A stretch of 30,830 bases of DNA from DATJPY01 sp035506135 (GCA_035506135.1 DATJPY010000124.1:1-30830), one strand, 5' to 3'; shown: positions 16,790 to 24,848, counted from the stretch's first letter. Numbers and translations: made by a program. The notes: a model not told the origin generated them from the letters alone.

Positions 16790-16916
16790 CTTTGCCGGAT
16801 CCGAGGCTAGGAGGACCCACGCCCCGGGAGGGCAGGACGGGGCCTGGACCGAGCTGCCCGTTCCAGCTCCCGGCCAGCATTGCAAGCCAGCGGAAACGCG
16901 AGATTTACGCGGCGCG

Positions 16917-17606
16917 CTAACGCACTGCGTCAGGAGGCACGCCGGTAAACCGGATGCCGATGCCCTCGGCGACCTTGTAGCGGACGTTCAGCCCGATCAG
17001 GAGCGCGGTGATCGACTCGGCGATGCGGGCGTTGGCGAGCGGTCCCCCATCGATGGCGCGCAGCCCCGGCACGAGCGCGCAGAGCGCCATCACGACCTTG
17101 CGCGGCACGGGCGGGCCCGAGACCAGGACGTCGCACTCGACCTCCGCATCCAGCGCGCGCAGCCGGTGGGCCGACACGTTCTGGAACGCCGAGACGACCG
17201 GCACCCCGTCGGGCACGAGCGAGGCCACCAGCTCCGCGCAGGATCCCTGCCACACGCCTAGGATGCGCGCGGCGGCGTCGCCGATCGCGCTCGCCAGCGG
17301 GACGCCCATCGAGACCACGATCTGCTCCGGGGCGAGGCTCGCCCGCACCGCCTTCACCGTCTCGGCCGTGTGCTCGAAGGGAACCGAGAGGATCACGATC
17401 GGCGCGCGGCGGACCGCGTCGGCGTTGTCGAGGCCGACCACGTTGGCGCCCGGAGCCGCGCCGCGCACCTCCTCCGCCGCCGCCTGCGCCCGCTCGAGCT
17501 TGCGCGAGCCGATCACCACCGGCCGGCCGGCCCGCGCGAAGCGCAGCGCGAGTCCGAGCCCCTGGTCGCCCGTGCCGCCGAGAATCGCGATCGCGTTCGC
17601 ATCCAT
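16917..17606 (-). CDS. npdG: NADPH-dependent F420 reductase
   Basis: 229 residues, ATG start at 17606. It moves hydride between NADPH and the deazaflavin cofactor F420 in the cytoplasm. The N-terminal Rossmann fold shows ILGGTGDQGLGLALRFARAG (8-27), the family's modified glycine-rich loop, then VIGSRKLERA (31-40), whose Ser-Arg-Lys sits where the 2'-phosphate of NADP binds. SVPFEHTAETV (about 94-104) and the helical C-terminus (about 190-229) are also typical. The length is normal for the family. With the Ddn-like gene it shows that the organism makes or acquires F420. No F420 biosynthesis genes are in the window. The upstream gap holds the repeat pair A1/A2 and a likely leaderless promoter. 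Confidence 0.88.
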   Translation of the reverse strand: MDANAIAILGGTGDQGLGLALRFARAGRPVVIGSRKLERAQAAAEEVRGAAPGANVVGLDNADAVRRAPIVILSVPFEHTAETVKAVRASLAPEQIVVSMGVPLASAIGDAAARILGVWQGSCAELVASLVPDGVPVVSAFQNVSAHRLRALDAEVECDVLVSGPPVPRKVVMALCALVPGLRAIDGGPLANARIAESITALLIGLNVRYKVAEGIGIRFTGVPPDAVR

Positions 17607-17612
17607 GGCGGG

Positions 17613-17642
17613 ACACTAGCTGAGCTGTCGCGCGACTGTTGA
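17613..17642 (-). promoter_or_regulatory. Likely leaderless promoter of npdG, overlapping repeat A1
   Basis: On the minus strand TAGTGT (17618-17613) ends exactly 6 bp before the ATG at 17606, and TCAACA (17642-17637) lies 18 bp upstream of it as a possible -35. The -35 candidate falls inside the outer end of repeat A1. No Shine-Dalgarno precedes the ATG. Confidence 0.45.
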
Positions 17643-17725
17643 CTTCGCTCGCCTTCGGCTCGCTGCGCGCGCCCTTCGGGCGCTTGCGGGGATGCTCCAA
17701 GTGATCGGGTTGCCTCGGAGGCGAC
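17636..17725 (+). repeat. Intergenic hairpin repeat, copy A1
   Basis: This copy begins CTGTTGACTTCGCTCGC, has a central stem GCGCCC-TTC-GGGCGC (17669-17683), then the conserved CTTGCGGGGATGCTCC, and ends with TTGCCTCGGAGGCGAC, itself nearly palindromic. It is followed by an 18-bp linker and a second copy at a 101-bp period. Confidence 0.85.
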
Positions 17726-17735
17726 GGGGCGCGTC

Positions 17736-17826
17736 CTGATGAGCTTCGCTCGCCTCCGGCTCGCTGCGCGCGCCCTTCGGGCGCTTGCGGGGATGCTCCA
17801 GACCGGTTCATTGCCTCGGAGGTGAC
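17736..17826 (+). repeat. Intergenic hairpin repeat, copy A2
   Basis: The core (17744-17826) is 83 bp, the same length as the A1 core and nearly identical to it. It has the same hairpin (17770-17784) and the same TTGCCTCGGAGG end. The linker before it, GGGGCGCGTCCTGATGAG, is almost the same as the linker between C1 and C2. Confidence 0.85.
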
Positions 17827-17841
17827 GCGGATTGGAGGCGG

Positions 17842-17847
17842 TATCGT
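17842..17847 (+). promoter_or_regulatory. Likely leaderless -10 of the DUF971 gene
   Basis: TATCGT (4 of 6 to TATAAT) ends exactly 6 bp before the GTG at 17854. The nearest GGAGG is 16 bp away from the start codon, too far to act as a ribosome site. Confidence 0.4.
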
Positions 17848-17853
17848 CGGGCC

Positions 17854-18180
17854 GTGGACGAAAAGCAGATGACTCCGACGGGGATCGCGCAGGCAGGTGC
17901 CCGCGCCCTCCGCATCACCTGGGCGGATGGGCACGAGAGCATCTTCGACGTGCGCCGCCTCCGCCTCGCCTGCGGCTGCGCAGCCTGCGTCGACGAGTGG
18001 AGCGGGGAGAACCGGCTCGACGAGGCCGCCGTGCCGGAGGACGTGCGCCCGCTCCGCATCCAGCCGGTCGGCCGCTACGCGATCCAGATCGACTGGAGCG
18101 ACGGCCACGCGACCGGCATCTACCCCTTCCGCCGGCTGCGCGAGCTCTGCGAGTGCGGGGCGTGTCGGGACCGCGCGTGA
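17854..18180 (+). CDS. DUF971 (GBBH-like N-terminal domain) protein with two CxCxxC motifs
   Basis: 108 residues from the GTG at 17854 (an ATG 5 codons later is the alternative). It fits DUF971: ALRITWADGHESIFDVRRLRLACGCAACVDE early, and IQIDWSDGHATGIYPFRRLRELCE late. In gamma-butyrobetaine hydroxylase this domain binds zinc through a C-x-C-x-x-C cluster; here CGCAAC is present and a second, CECGAC, closes the protein. DUF971 is also fused to Mrp/ApbC-type Fe-S carriers such as HCF101, so an Fe-S or metal role is possible. It overlaps the radical SAM gene by 4 bp (GTGA), and the two probably act together. The pair is framed by repeats A1/A2 and B. Confidence 0.82.
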   Translation: MDEKQMTPTGIAQAGARALRITWADGHESIFDVRRLRLACGCAACVDEWSGENRLDEAAVPEDVRPLRIQPVGRYAIQIDWSDGHATGIYPFRRLRELCECGACRDRA

Positions 18181-19118
18181 GCGCCAGCCCCGCCAGGCTC
18201 GACCCGGCCAAGTTCCGGGATCCCCTGCGGACCGCGGGCGGCGAGCCGCGCGCACGCATCGCCCTGCGCTCGCTCGACACGCTCTGGCTCAACACCGGAA
18301 CGCTCTGCAACATCGAGTGCGCGCGCTGCTACATCGAGTCGAGCCCGCGCAACGACCGGCTCGCCTATCTGCGGCTCGGCGACGTGGAGCCCCTCCTCGA
18401 CGAGATCCGCGCGCTCGGGCTGGCGACGCGCACGATCGGCTTCACCGGCGGCGAGCCCTTCATGAATCCCGACATCCTCGCGCTCCTCGACGCGTGCCTC
18501 GAGCGCGGCTTCCACGCGCTGGTGCTGACCAACGCGATGCGGCCGATGCAGCGGCTCGCCACGGAGCTCCTGGCGCTGCGCGCCCGCCATCCGGCGAGCC
18601 TCACGCTGCGCGTGAGCGTCGACCACTACACCGAGGCGCTGCACGAGGAGGAGCGCGGCCCGCGCAGCTTCGAGCCGACCCTCGCCGGCCTGTGCTGGCT
18701 CGCCGCGCACGGCTTCTCGGTGTGCGTGGCCGGACGCACGATCTGGAGCGAGGACCCGGCGCGCCTGCGCGCGGGCTACGCGCGCCTGTTCGAGGAGCGC
18801 GGCCTCGCGATCGACGCCGCCGACCCGACGGCTCTCGTGCTCTTCCCCGAGATGGACGAGCGCGCCGACGTTCCCGAGATCACCGAGTCGTGCTTCGAGA
18901 AGCTCGGGGTCGATCGCGACTTGCTCATGTGCGCGACGAGCCGCATGCTGGTCCGTCGGCGCGGCGAGCCGCGGGCCGTGCTGATGCCGTGCACGCTGCT
19001 GCCCTACGACGAGCGCTTCGCGCTCGGCGCGACACTGGCAGCCGCCCGCGCGGAGGTCCCGCTCAACCATCCCCACTGCGCCCGCTTCTGCGTCCTCGGC
19101 GGCGGCTCTTGTAGCTAG
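18177..19118 (+). CDS. Radical SAM protein with SPASM-like Cys-rich C-terminus
   Basis: 313 residues, GTG start overlapping the DUF971 stop. The radical SAM cluster motif is C44-x3-C48-x2-C51 (TLCNIECARCY), followed by the SAM-binding GGEPF (91-95). It would split S-adenosylmethionine to a 5'-deoxyadenosyl radical. Five Cys near the end (252, 272, 301, 305, 312; pattern C-x19-C-x28-C-x3-C-x6-C) suggest an auxiliary Fe-S cluster as in SPASM or twitch enzymes, many of which modify peptides. No precursor peptide gene is visible beside it. The substrate is unknown; translational coupling to the DUF971 protein suggests that protein is its partner or substrate. It ends 2 bp before repeat B. Confidence 0.85.
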   Translation: MSASPARLDPAKFRDPLRTAGGEPRARIALRSLDTLWLNTGTLCNIECARCYIESSPRNDRLAYLRLGDVEPLLDEIRALGLATRTIGFTGGEPFMNPDILALLDACLERGFHALVLTNAMRPMQRLATELLALRARHPASLTLRVSVDHYTEALHEEERGPRSFEPTLAGLCWLAAHGFSVCVAGRTIWSEDPARLRAGYARLFEERGLAIDAADPTALVLFPEMDERADVPEITESCFEKLGVDRDLLMCATSRMLVRRRGEPRAVLMPCTLLPYDERFALGATLAAARAEVPLNHPHCARFCVLGGGSCS

Positions 19119-19120
19119 CG

Positions 19121-19182
19121 GGTCGCCTGGAGCATCGGCCAGCGCCTGCGGAGCAGGCGCGCGCAGCGAGCGAAGTCAACAG
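19121..19182 (-). repeat. Intergenic hairpin repeat, copy B (inverted, shortened)
   Basis: Read on the minus strand it begins with the same 17 bp as A1 (19182-19166), has a stem GCGCCTGC-TCC-GCAGGCGC (19160-19142), and keeps GATGCTCC. One inner block and the GCCTCGGAGGC end are missing. It fills the whole 57-bp gap between two convergent genes and supplies the TGA stop of the M20 peptidase. Confidence 0.78.
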
Positions 19183-20342
19183 CTGAGCAGCCGCACGAAG
19201 AGCTCCTCCATCGCCTCCACCTGGTCGAGGTCGACGTACTCGCGCGCGGTGTGGGCCTGCTCGATGGAGCCCGGTCCCATCACGACGCCCGGGATCCCGT
19301 GCGCCGCGAAGACCCCGGCGTCGGTGCCGAAGGCGACGGCCGCCGGCTCGACGGGACGGCCGAGCGCCGCGAGCGCTGCACAGCACGCCCGCACCGAGGC
19401 ATGGGAAGGCTCCGTGCCGAGGGGGGGCTTCATCATCTCGCAGCGCGCGACCTCGACGTCCGCGACGCCGCCGCGCGCGAGCGCGCCCTCGACCTCGGCC
19501 CGGAGCGCTGCATCCGTCTCGCCCGGCAGGAGGCGGCGCTCGGCGACGAGCCACGCCCGGTCGGGAACGATGTTCGGCGCATGGCCTCCGCCGATCAGGC
19601 CCGTGGAGAGCGTCGCGGGCCCGAGCCTCGGATGCTCGCGGGCGGCCAGCTCGGCGCCGAGCGCCTCGAGCGCGATCGCCGCGCGCGCGATCGCAGTGAC
19701 CGCGTTCCGGCCCCGCGCCGGGTCGCTGCTGTGGCAGGCGAGCCCGCGCGCCTCGAGCCGGAGCAGCGCGATGCCCTTGTGGTGCGTCGCCACCCGCAAG
19801 CCGGTCGGCTCGGTCGCCAGCACCCAGTCGACGGCGCCGGCCCGCTGGCGGCCCACCGCGCCAGCCCGCCGGTGGCCGAGATGCGCGAGCACGTCGGCGA
19901 CGCCGACGCTCCCGCATTCCTCGTCGGCCTCGCCCACCACGATCACGCTGCGCCGCAGCCGGCCGCGCGACAGCACCCGCTCGAGCGCCGCCAGCAGCGC
20001 CGCCATACCGCCCTTCGTGTCGCACGTGCCGCGGCCGTACATCCTGCCCGCGTCGATCACCGGGTCGAAGGGGTCGATCTCCATGCCGTCGACCGGAACC
20101 GTGTCCAGGTGCGAGGCAACGAGCAGCGCGGGTCCCGCCGCAGCCGGATGCGCTTCGGCGATCACGCTGGCACGCTCGCCGGCGCCGAGCAGCTCGGCGT
20201 CGAGACCGAGGCGCCGAAGCTGCTCGCGCAGGTGCTCCGCGTAGCGGCGCTCGCCGGCGATCTCGGCCGGCACGTCGCTGCGCCCCATCGGGTTCACCGA
20301 CGGGATCGCGACGTAGTCGCGGAGGTACTGGACGGAGCGCAT
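19176..20342 (-). CDS. M20-family metallopeptidase, ArgE/DapE-like deacylase
   Basis: 388 residues, ATG at 20342, 1 bp after the amidase stop, so the two are co-translated. The family's dinuclear zinc ligands are visible: H78 and D80 in SHLDTVP, D108 in GRGTCDTKGG, the E141-E142 pair in EADEECGS, a Glu in TEPT, and a late His in QAHTAREY. The lid domain (about 190-300) contains GLACHSSDPARGRNA, with the His used across the dimer. It hydrolyses an amide or N-acyl bond of a small substrate, as acetylornithine deacetylase does. With the amidase gene it suggests breakdown of an imported amide. The last two codons and the TGA lie in the outer end of repeat B. Confidence 0.88.
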   Translation of the reverse strand: MRSVQYLRDYVAIPSVNPMGRSDVPAEIAGERRYAEHLREQLRRLGLDAELLGAGERASVIAEAHPAAAGPALLVASHLDTVPVDGMEIDPFDPVIDAGRMYGRGTCDTKGGMAALLAALERVLSRGRLRRSVIVVGEADEECGSVGVADVLAHLGHRRAGAVGRQRAGAVDWVLATEPTGLRVATHHKGIALLRLEARGLACHSSDPARGRNAVTAIARAAIALEALGAELAAREHPRLGPATLSTGLIGGGHAPNIVPDRAWLVAERRLLPGETDAALRAEVEGALARGGVADVEVARCEMMKPPLGTEPSHASVRACCAALAALGRPVEPAAVAFGTDAGVFAAHGIPGVVMGPGSIEQAHTAREYVDLDQVEAMEELFVRLLSC

Positions 20343-20343
20343 C

Positions 20344-21798
20344 TCAGCCGGCGAGCGGGGGGCGCCGGTGGGACCAGGGCGCTCGCTCCTCGAGCTGGGC
20401 CGCGACGCGGATCAGAACGTCCTCGCGGCCGAAGGCCGCCACGAGCTGGACGCCGATCGGAAGCCCCGACGCGCTCCAGGAGAGCGGCAGCGAGATGGCG
20501 GGCTGCCCGGTCACGTTGAACGGGATCAGGAACGGCGTGAGCGCGCCCGAGCGCAGGAAGCCCTTGAGCGGCTGCGCGGGATCCGGGACGAGCTCGCCGA
20601 GAGGCGGCGGGAGCTCGGGGATGGTGGGCGTGACCAGCAGGTCGAAGCCGTCCGCCCACCACGCCGCCACGCGCCGGCTGAAGCGCGAGAGCTGCTCGAC
20701 CGCCTCCAGGTACTGGCTGGCGGAGACCTTCTGGCCCAGCTCGGTGACCGCCCAGTTGTCGCAGTCCATGTCGTCGGGCCCGAGCATCCTCCCGAGGACT
20801 CGGCCGAAGCCGTCGATGATGCGGGCCTGCGACGATGCAATCACGCGCACCAGCCACTCCATCAGCGACTCGTCGCCGAGCGCCGCGGGCCGCGCGGGCT
20901 CCACGCGGTGGCCGAGGCCGGCGAGCTGCCGCGCCGCCTCGTGTGCGGCGCCCGCGCACTCCGCGTGCACGGGGCCCGGCAGGTCGGCCCAGATCCCGAC
21001 GCGCAGCGCGCCGGGCGGTGCGCCGACCTCCTGCGCGTAGGGGCGGCCGGGGAGCCTCGCCGTGTAGGGGTCCCCGGGCATGTTTTCCGCGACCGCGTCG
21101 AGCAGCGCCGCGGTGTCGCGGACGGTGCGCGTCACGGCGAACTCGAACGTCATCCCCGCCCACGCCTCCCCGATGTCGGGCCCCAGCGAGATGCGCCCGC
21201 GCGAGGGCTTGAGCCCAACCAGCCCGCACTGGCTGGCGGGGTTGCGGATCGAGCCTCCGCCGTCGCTCGCGTGCGCGGCGGCCACCATGCGCGCCGCGAC
21301 CGCGGCCGCCGCACCGCCGCTCGAGCCGCCGCTCGAGCGGCTCGCGTCCCAGGGGTTGCGCGTCGGCCCGTAGGCGGCCGGCTCGGTGGTGGTCCACGCG
21401 CCGAGCTCCGGCACGTTCGTGCGGCCGGCGATCACGAGCCCCGCGGCGCGGAACTTCTCGACGAGGTACGACGTCGTCGGTGCGCGGTAGCCGGCGTCGC
21501 GCAGGAAGCGCGTGCCCCAGTGGATCGGATCGCCCGCCCGGTTGCCGACGCCGAGGTCCTTCAGCAGGAAGGGCACGCCGCGGAACGGGCCGTCGGGCAG
21601 CGTGCCCGCCGCCTCGCGGCGCGCGCGCTCGAAGTGCTCGTGGATCACCGCGTTCAGCGCGGGATTCCGCTTCTCGATGCGCGCGATCGCGAGCTCGAGC
21701 AGCTCAGGCGGCGAGAGCGCGCCGCGGCGGACCAGCTCGGCCTGTCCGACGGCGTCGAGCTCGAGGGGATCCGCGGCGCCGGGCACGGCACGGGTCAT
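20344..21798 (-). CDS. Amidase signature family amidohydrolase
   Basis: 484 residues from the ATG at 21798, chosen because GGAGGT lies 5 nt upstream; an in-frame GTG 4 codons earlier is the other option. The Ser-cisSer-Lys triad is complete: K80 in PFLLKDLG, the cis-Ser in GGSSGG (157-162), and the nucleophile S183 in SDGGGSIRNPAS. LVGLKPSRGRIS and FEFAVTRTVRDTA are typical of the family. It is cytoplasmic and would hydrolyse an unknown carboxylic amide. It is 37 bp after the DUF2332 gene and 1 bp before the M20 gene, so it may be read with hpnB or from its own promoter; minus-strand TTATCG near 21817 is a weak -10 candidate. Confidence 0.9.
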   Translation of the reverse strand: MTRAVPGAADPLELDAVGQAELVRRGALSPPELLELAIARIEKRNPALNAVIHEHFERARREAAGTLPDGPFRGVPFLLKDLGVGNRAGDPIHWGTRFLRDAGYRAPTTSYLVEKFRAAGLVIAGRTNVPELGAWTTTEPAAYGPTRNPWDASRSSGGSSGGAAAAVAARMVAAAHASDGGGSIRNPASQCGLVGLKPSRGRISLGPDIGEAWAGMTFEFAVTRTVRDTAALLDAVAENMPGDPYTARLPGRPYAQEVGAPPGALRVGIWADLPGPVHAECAGAAHEAARQLAGLGHRVEPARPAALGDESLMEWLVRVIASSQARIIDGFGRVLGRMLGPDDMDCDNWAVTELGQKVSASQYLEAVEQLSRFSRRVAAWWADGFDLLVTPTIPELPPPLGELVPDPAQPLKGFLRSGALTPFLIPFNVTGQPAISLPLSWSASGLPIGVQLVAAFGREDVLIRVAAQLEERAPWSHRRPPLAG

Positions 21799-21835
21799 GG
21801 CCACCTCCACGTCGACGATAACGGCGAAGGGTGGG

Positions 21836-22888
21836 CTAGCCCAGCCACTCGATCGAGCGCCCGTGCCAGTGCACCCTGGCGAGCAGGTGATCGTCGCCGC
21901 CGGGCCAGATTCGCAGCCGCAGCTCCGCGCCGCGCGGGCTCGGGTCGCTGCCCTCCATGCGGAGCCACGCGAGCGGCGCCTCGCGGGTCGCGCTCCCGCC
22001 GGCCGTCTCCATCACGTCCGCGATGCGCTCGCGCTCGTCCTTCGGGATGTACCACCACACCACGCTGTGGAACACCACGGTCGCCTCGCCGCGTGAGGGC
22101 GCCGCGACCTCGCGCGCGAGCCATGCCCCGGCCGGCATCGCGTCGATGCGCGGCGGGTCCGCGGCGACGAGCGCCAACGCCTCGCGCAGCAGCGCGAGCC
22201 GGTCGATCTGCTCGGGCCACACGAACGACTCGAGGCGCCGCCGGGCCTCCGGATCGCGCGCGTCGATCGGCGCGACGTCGCAGCCGGCGCGGCTCGCGAC
22301 GCGGACCTGGGCGTCGAGATCGGGCGCGCCGCCCGACCACTCCGCCGTCAGCACGAGCGGCGCCTTCGAGTCTCCCCAGCGATGCGGTCCGAGCTCGTAG
22401 CGATAGCGGTCCCACCCGAGGTTCAGCCCCGCGCTCGAGCCGACCTCGCGGAGCCGCAGCGGCAGGCCGGTCTCGTGCGCCGCGCGCAGGAAGCCTCCGA
22501 GCAGCGCCGCGCTGCGCCGCACCTCGTTGGTCTGCACGTTCGCGCCGAGGCTCGCGCGGATCTCGTCGGCGTGCGCGCGGACCACGTCGAGCAGCGCGCG
22601 CCACGCGCGCTCGGGCTCGAAGCGTCCCCCGGTCGACGGATAGTTCGCCGCGAGCGCGGCGGCCCGGCCGTCGAGTGCGATGCGGTGGATCGCGCCCATC
22701 ACGCGCAGCGGGAGCGCGAGCAGGATCGGATGGCCCTCGAACCCGTCGACCACCGCGGTCAGCGGCCCGTCCGTGGCGATGTCGTCGGCGGCGCGGTCGA
22801 GAAGCTCGGCGTAGATTGGCGAGCCGGCGTCGGTCGACGCGCGCGCCTGGAAGCGGAACGACTCGATCACGAGCTCGCGGTCCATCAT
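21836..22888 (-). CDS. DUF2332 family protein
   Basis: 350 residues. The start at 22888 (Met-Met-Asp-Arg-Glu) overlaps the upstream TGA (ATGA). It shows DUF2332 features: ESFRFQARASTDAGSPIYAELLDRAADDI at the start, SANL-like VGSSAGLNLGWDRYRYE in the middle (about 160-176), and VVFHSVVWWYIPKDERERI (about 270-288). The middle motif resembles a nucleotide-binding Gly-rich loop, and the whole has the look of a methyltransferase-like fold, but the family's activity is not known to me. It follows an uncharacterised gene and hpnB in a coupled operon. The long frame extending upstream of 22888 is a shadow of the preceding gene. Confidence 0.82.
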   Translation of the reverse strand: MMDRELVIESFRFQARASTDAGSPIYAELLDRAADDIATDGPLTAVVDGFEGHPILLALPLRVMGAIHRIALDGRAAALAANYPSTGGRFEPERAWRALLDVVRAHADEIRASLGANVQTNEVRRSAALLGGFLRAAHETGLPLRLREVGSSAGLNLGWDRYRYELGPHRWGDSKAPLVLTAEWSGGAPDLDAQVRVASRAGCDVAPIDARDPEARRRLESFVWPEQIDRLALLREALALVAADPPRIDAMPAGAWLAREVAAPSRGEATVVFHSVVWWYIPKDERERIADVMETAGGSATREAPLAWLRMEGSDPSPRGAELRLRIWPGGDDHLLARVHWHGRSIEWLG

Positions 22889-23682
22889 GCGACCCGACTC
22901 GCCGCCTCGAGCGGGAACTCGCGCAGGGCGCGCAGCCGCCGCCACAGCGCGCCGAAGTCCGCGGGCAGCCCCGCGCAGTAGCCGAGGAAGCCCGGCAGCG
23001 TCGCGAAGGTGCGCTCCGCCGCGGCGAAGCGCGGATCGGCGCGCAGCGTCTGCTCCTCGCGCCGCAGCGGCGGGGTGGCGGGATCCCGCCGATAGCGCCG
23101 CACGTAGTCGAGCAGCCGCGCGTGATAGTCCGCGTCCTCGACGATCGCACCGATCGTGCGGGCGCGAGGGTGGCTGCCGTCCAGCATCGCCTCGAGCTGG
23201 CGCTCGAGCTCGTCGAGGCCGTCCGGGAAGGCCTGCAAGAGCTGCAGGTCGTAGATCGGATTCAGGTGGACGACCTGCATCACGTGACCGATGACGGTGT
23301 CGCGGTCGGAGAGGAAGCCCGTCGGGTCGATCATCGATACCGGGTCGTCGAGCACCCGCAGGAGCTGGTGGAAGCCGAACGAGATCCCGCGCTGCGCGTA
23401 GTAGTCGCGCGCCGCGGGCTCGATCACGAAGCGAAGCATGTCGAGCCCGCCGAACAGGATCTGCCAGCGGCCGGGCCGCACGCGCACGAGGCCGCGCGCC
23501 TCGAGCGCTGCGAGGCGCCGGTCCACCTCTCGCGGGCGGACCCACAGCGCGGCGGTGCGCGCCAGGCGCCGGGCCTTGCCGGCGATCGCGCGCGGTCCGC
23601 CGACTGCGTCGGCCGCAAGCCTCCAGGCGGGGGCGGTCATGCGCCGCGCGCCTCGATCCGGACCGCCGGCTGCCGCCGCCAT
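22885..23682 (-). CDS. Conserved-looking protein of unknown function between hpnB and the DUF2332 gene
   Basis: 265 residues if started at the ATG at 23682, which overlaps the hpnB stop (TGATG); an ATG at 23640 would give a shorter protein beginning MTAPAWRL. I do not recognise the family. It is soluble, with no signal peptide or span. Visible text includes a helical start, a GLVRVRPGRWQILFGGLDMLRF turn-strand section (about 65-86) and an HxxxxVVHLNPIYDLQLLQAF section (about 133-153), followed by a basic helical end with YVRRYRRDP. His, Asp and Tyr residues are spread rather than clustered. The codon and GC pattern matches its neighbours. Overlaps of 1 bp and 4 bp tie it to hpnB and the DUF2332 gene, so a shared pathway is likely. 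Confidence 0.72.
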   Translation of the reverse strand: MAAAAGGPDRGARRMTAPAWRLAADAVGGPRAIAGKARRLARTAALWVRPREVDRRLAALEARGLVRVRPGRWQILFGGLDMLRFVIEPAARDYYAQRGISFGFHQLLRVLDDPVSMIDPTGFLSDRDTVIGHVMQVVHLNPIYDLQLLQAFPDGLDELERQLEAMLDGSHPRARTIGAIVEDADYHARLLDYVRRYRRDPATPPLRREEQTLRADPRFAAAERTFATLPGFLGYCAGLPADFGALWRRLRALREFPLEAASRVA

Positions 23683-24848
23683 CAAGCCGCCACCCGCCCG
23701 GCGCCGGCGCGACCCTTCCACACCGCGCCGCGGCGGCTCGCGTGACGGCGCGCCGAGTCCACCGTCATTCCGGTGTAGAGGGCGCCCGCCAGCGGCAGCG
23801 CGAAGCCCCAGGCCGGGGAGCGCCCATAGAGCGCGAGCGTCGGCGCAAAGGACGCCGCGGCGAGCGCCCAGGCGGCGGCGCCGAGAGCGGCCGCCGGCGC
23901 GCTGCCGTGCAGCGGCCACGCGAGCACCGCGATCGGCGGCAAGAGGTGCAGCAGCGCGAGACCGAGCACCGTGCCCGCGAGCAGCACGTGCGAGTGTCGG
24001 AGCTGGGTGAAGGCGCTGCGCGCCACCATGTGCCAGACGTCGCCGATCCCGCGGTACGGGCGGATCGAGCGCTCGCGGTCGCTGAGCCCGAGCCAGATCG
24101 GGCCGCCGCGCTTCACCGCGCGGCCGAGCGCGCAGTCGTCGATCACCTCGCCGCGCAGCGCCTCGATGCCGCCGGCGCGCGCCAGCGCGCCATGCCGCAC
24201 CAGCACGCAGCCGCCGGCGGCGCCCGCCGTGCGCGCGCGCGGGTCGTTCACGCGCGGGAAGGGGTAGAGCTGCTGGTAGAAGTACACGAAGGCGGGGATC
24301 AGCAGGCCGTCCCATCCGCGGCCGGCGTGCAGCAGCACCATCAGTGACACCAGATCGAGTCGGTCCGCCTCCGCCTTGGCCACCAGCCGGCGCAGGTTGT
24401 CCGGCCCGTGCCACACGTCGGCGTCGGTGAGGAGCCAGTGCTCGGGCGCGCACTCCGCCGCGGCGCGCACCCCCGTCTCGACCGCCCACATCTTGCCCAC
24501 CCAGCCGGGCGGCCGCGGCGGGGTTCGCACCACGCGGAGGCGCGCGCCCGCCGGGTGGGAGCGCGCGAGACCCTCGGCGACCGCGGGCGTGCCGTCGCCG
24601 CTCTCGTCGTCGACGAGCACGATCGAGAGCTCCCCGGGATAGTCCTGCTCGAGCAGAGAGCCGAGCGTCGCCTCGAGCACGTCGGCCTCGTCGCGCGCGG
24701 GCACGACCGCGACGACCCGGGGCCAGCGGGCAGGCGCGGGGGCGCGCCCGTCGAGCCGCTGGTCGCACAGCCAGAAGCGGCCGTGGCCGAACACGAGGTA
24801 GAGCCAGCCTGCGAGCGAGAGCGCAGCGGCGGCCTCGAGCGGCGACAT
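23682..24848 (-). CDS. hpnB: HpnB-like hopanoid-associated glycosyltransferase
   Basis: 388 residues, ATG at 24848. The text follows the HpnB family closely: an N-terminal span with GWLYLVFGHGRFW, VAVVPARDEA (46-55), VDDESGDGT (79-87), GWVGKMWAV (115-123), TDADVWH (141-147), LVSLMVLLHAG, LLIPAFVYFYQQLYPF, TAGAAGGCVLVR, VIDDCALGRAVKRGGPIWLGL (about 235-255) and MVARSAFTQLRHS. Three to four C-terminal spans follow. HpnB is linked to hopanoid biosynthesis loci; its exact reaction is not established to my knowledge. No squalene-hopene cyclase or other hpn gene is visible, so it is an orphan copy here. It heads a run of up to five minus-strand genes and has a likely leaderless promoter. Confidence 0.85.
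   Translation of the reverse strand: MSPLEAAAALSLAGWLYLVFGHGRFWLCDQRLDGRAPAPARWPRVVAVVPARDEADVLEATLGSLLEQDYPGELSIVLVDDESGDGTPAVAEGLARSHPAGARLRVVRTPPRPPGWVGKMWAVETGVRAAAECAPEHWLLTDADVWHGPDNLRRLVAKAEADRLDLVSLMVLLHAGRGWDGLLIPAFVYFYQQLYPFPRVNDPRARTAGAAGGCVLVRHGALARAGGIEALRGEVIDDCALGRAVKRGGPIWLGLSDRERSIRPYRGIGDVWHMVARSAFTQLRHSHVLLAGTVLGLALLHLLPPIAVLAWPLHGSAPAAALGAAAWALAAASFAPTLALYGRSPAWGFALPLAGALYTGMTVDSARRHASRRGAVWKGRAGAGRVAA

Larger units (their letters stand above)
16387..16916. other. Intergenic region holding the nrdJ leader and control sites
   Basis: This 530-bp gap between npdG and nrdJ, both minus strand, has no convincing gene. From the nrdJ side it holds the ribosome site; a direct repeat of ATGAGATCRATGA with 14-bp period (16409-16435); a 9-bp GC hairpin (16568-16591); a promoter (16704-16732); and two NrdR-box candidates (16742-16789). 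Nearer npdG a 6-bp stem GCCCCG/CGGGGC (16821-16843) could end npdG transcription but has no T run. I looked for a cobalamin riboswitch and saw no B12 box. Confidence 0.6.

Noticed and set aside
16532..16920. Small open frames on both strands in the gap upstream of nrdJ (117 and 72 codons)
   Set aside because: They cover the promoter and NrdR-box candidates, have Pro/Gly/Arg-biased text and no ribosome site.
17618..19188. AGCTGAGC direct repeat on both sides of the DUF971 unit as a target-site duplication
   Set aside because: The left copy is 10 bp away from the repeat end while the right one overlaps it, so it does not have the geometry of a duplication; probably chance.
20368..23745. 1125-codon plus-strand frame antisense to amidase, DUF2332 and unknown genes
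   Set aside because: Same type of shadow; it crosses several well-supported genes on the other strand and has no recognisable domain.
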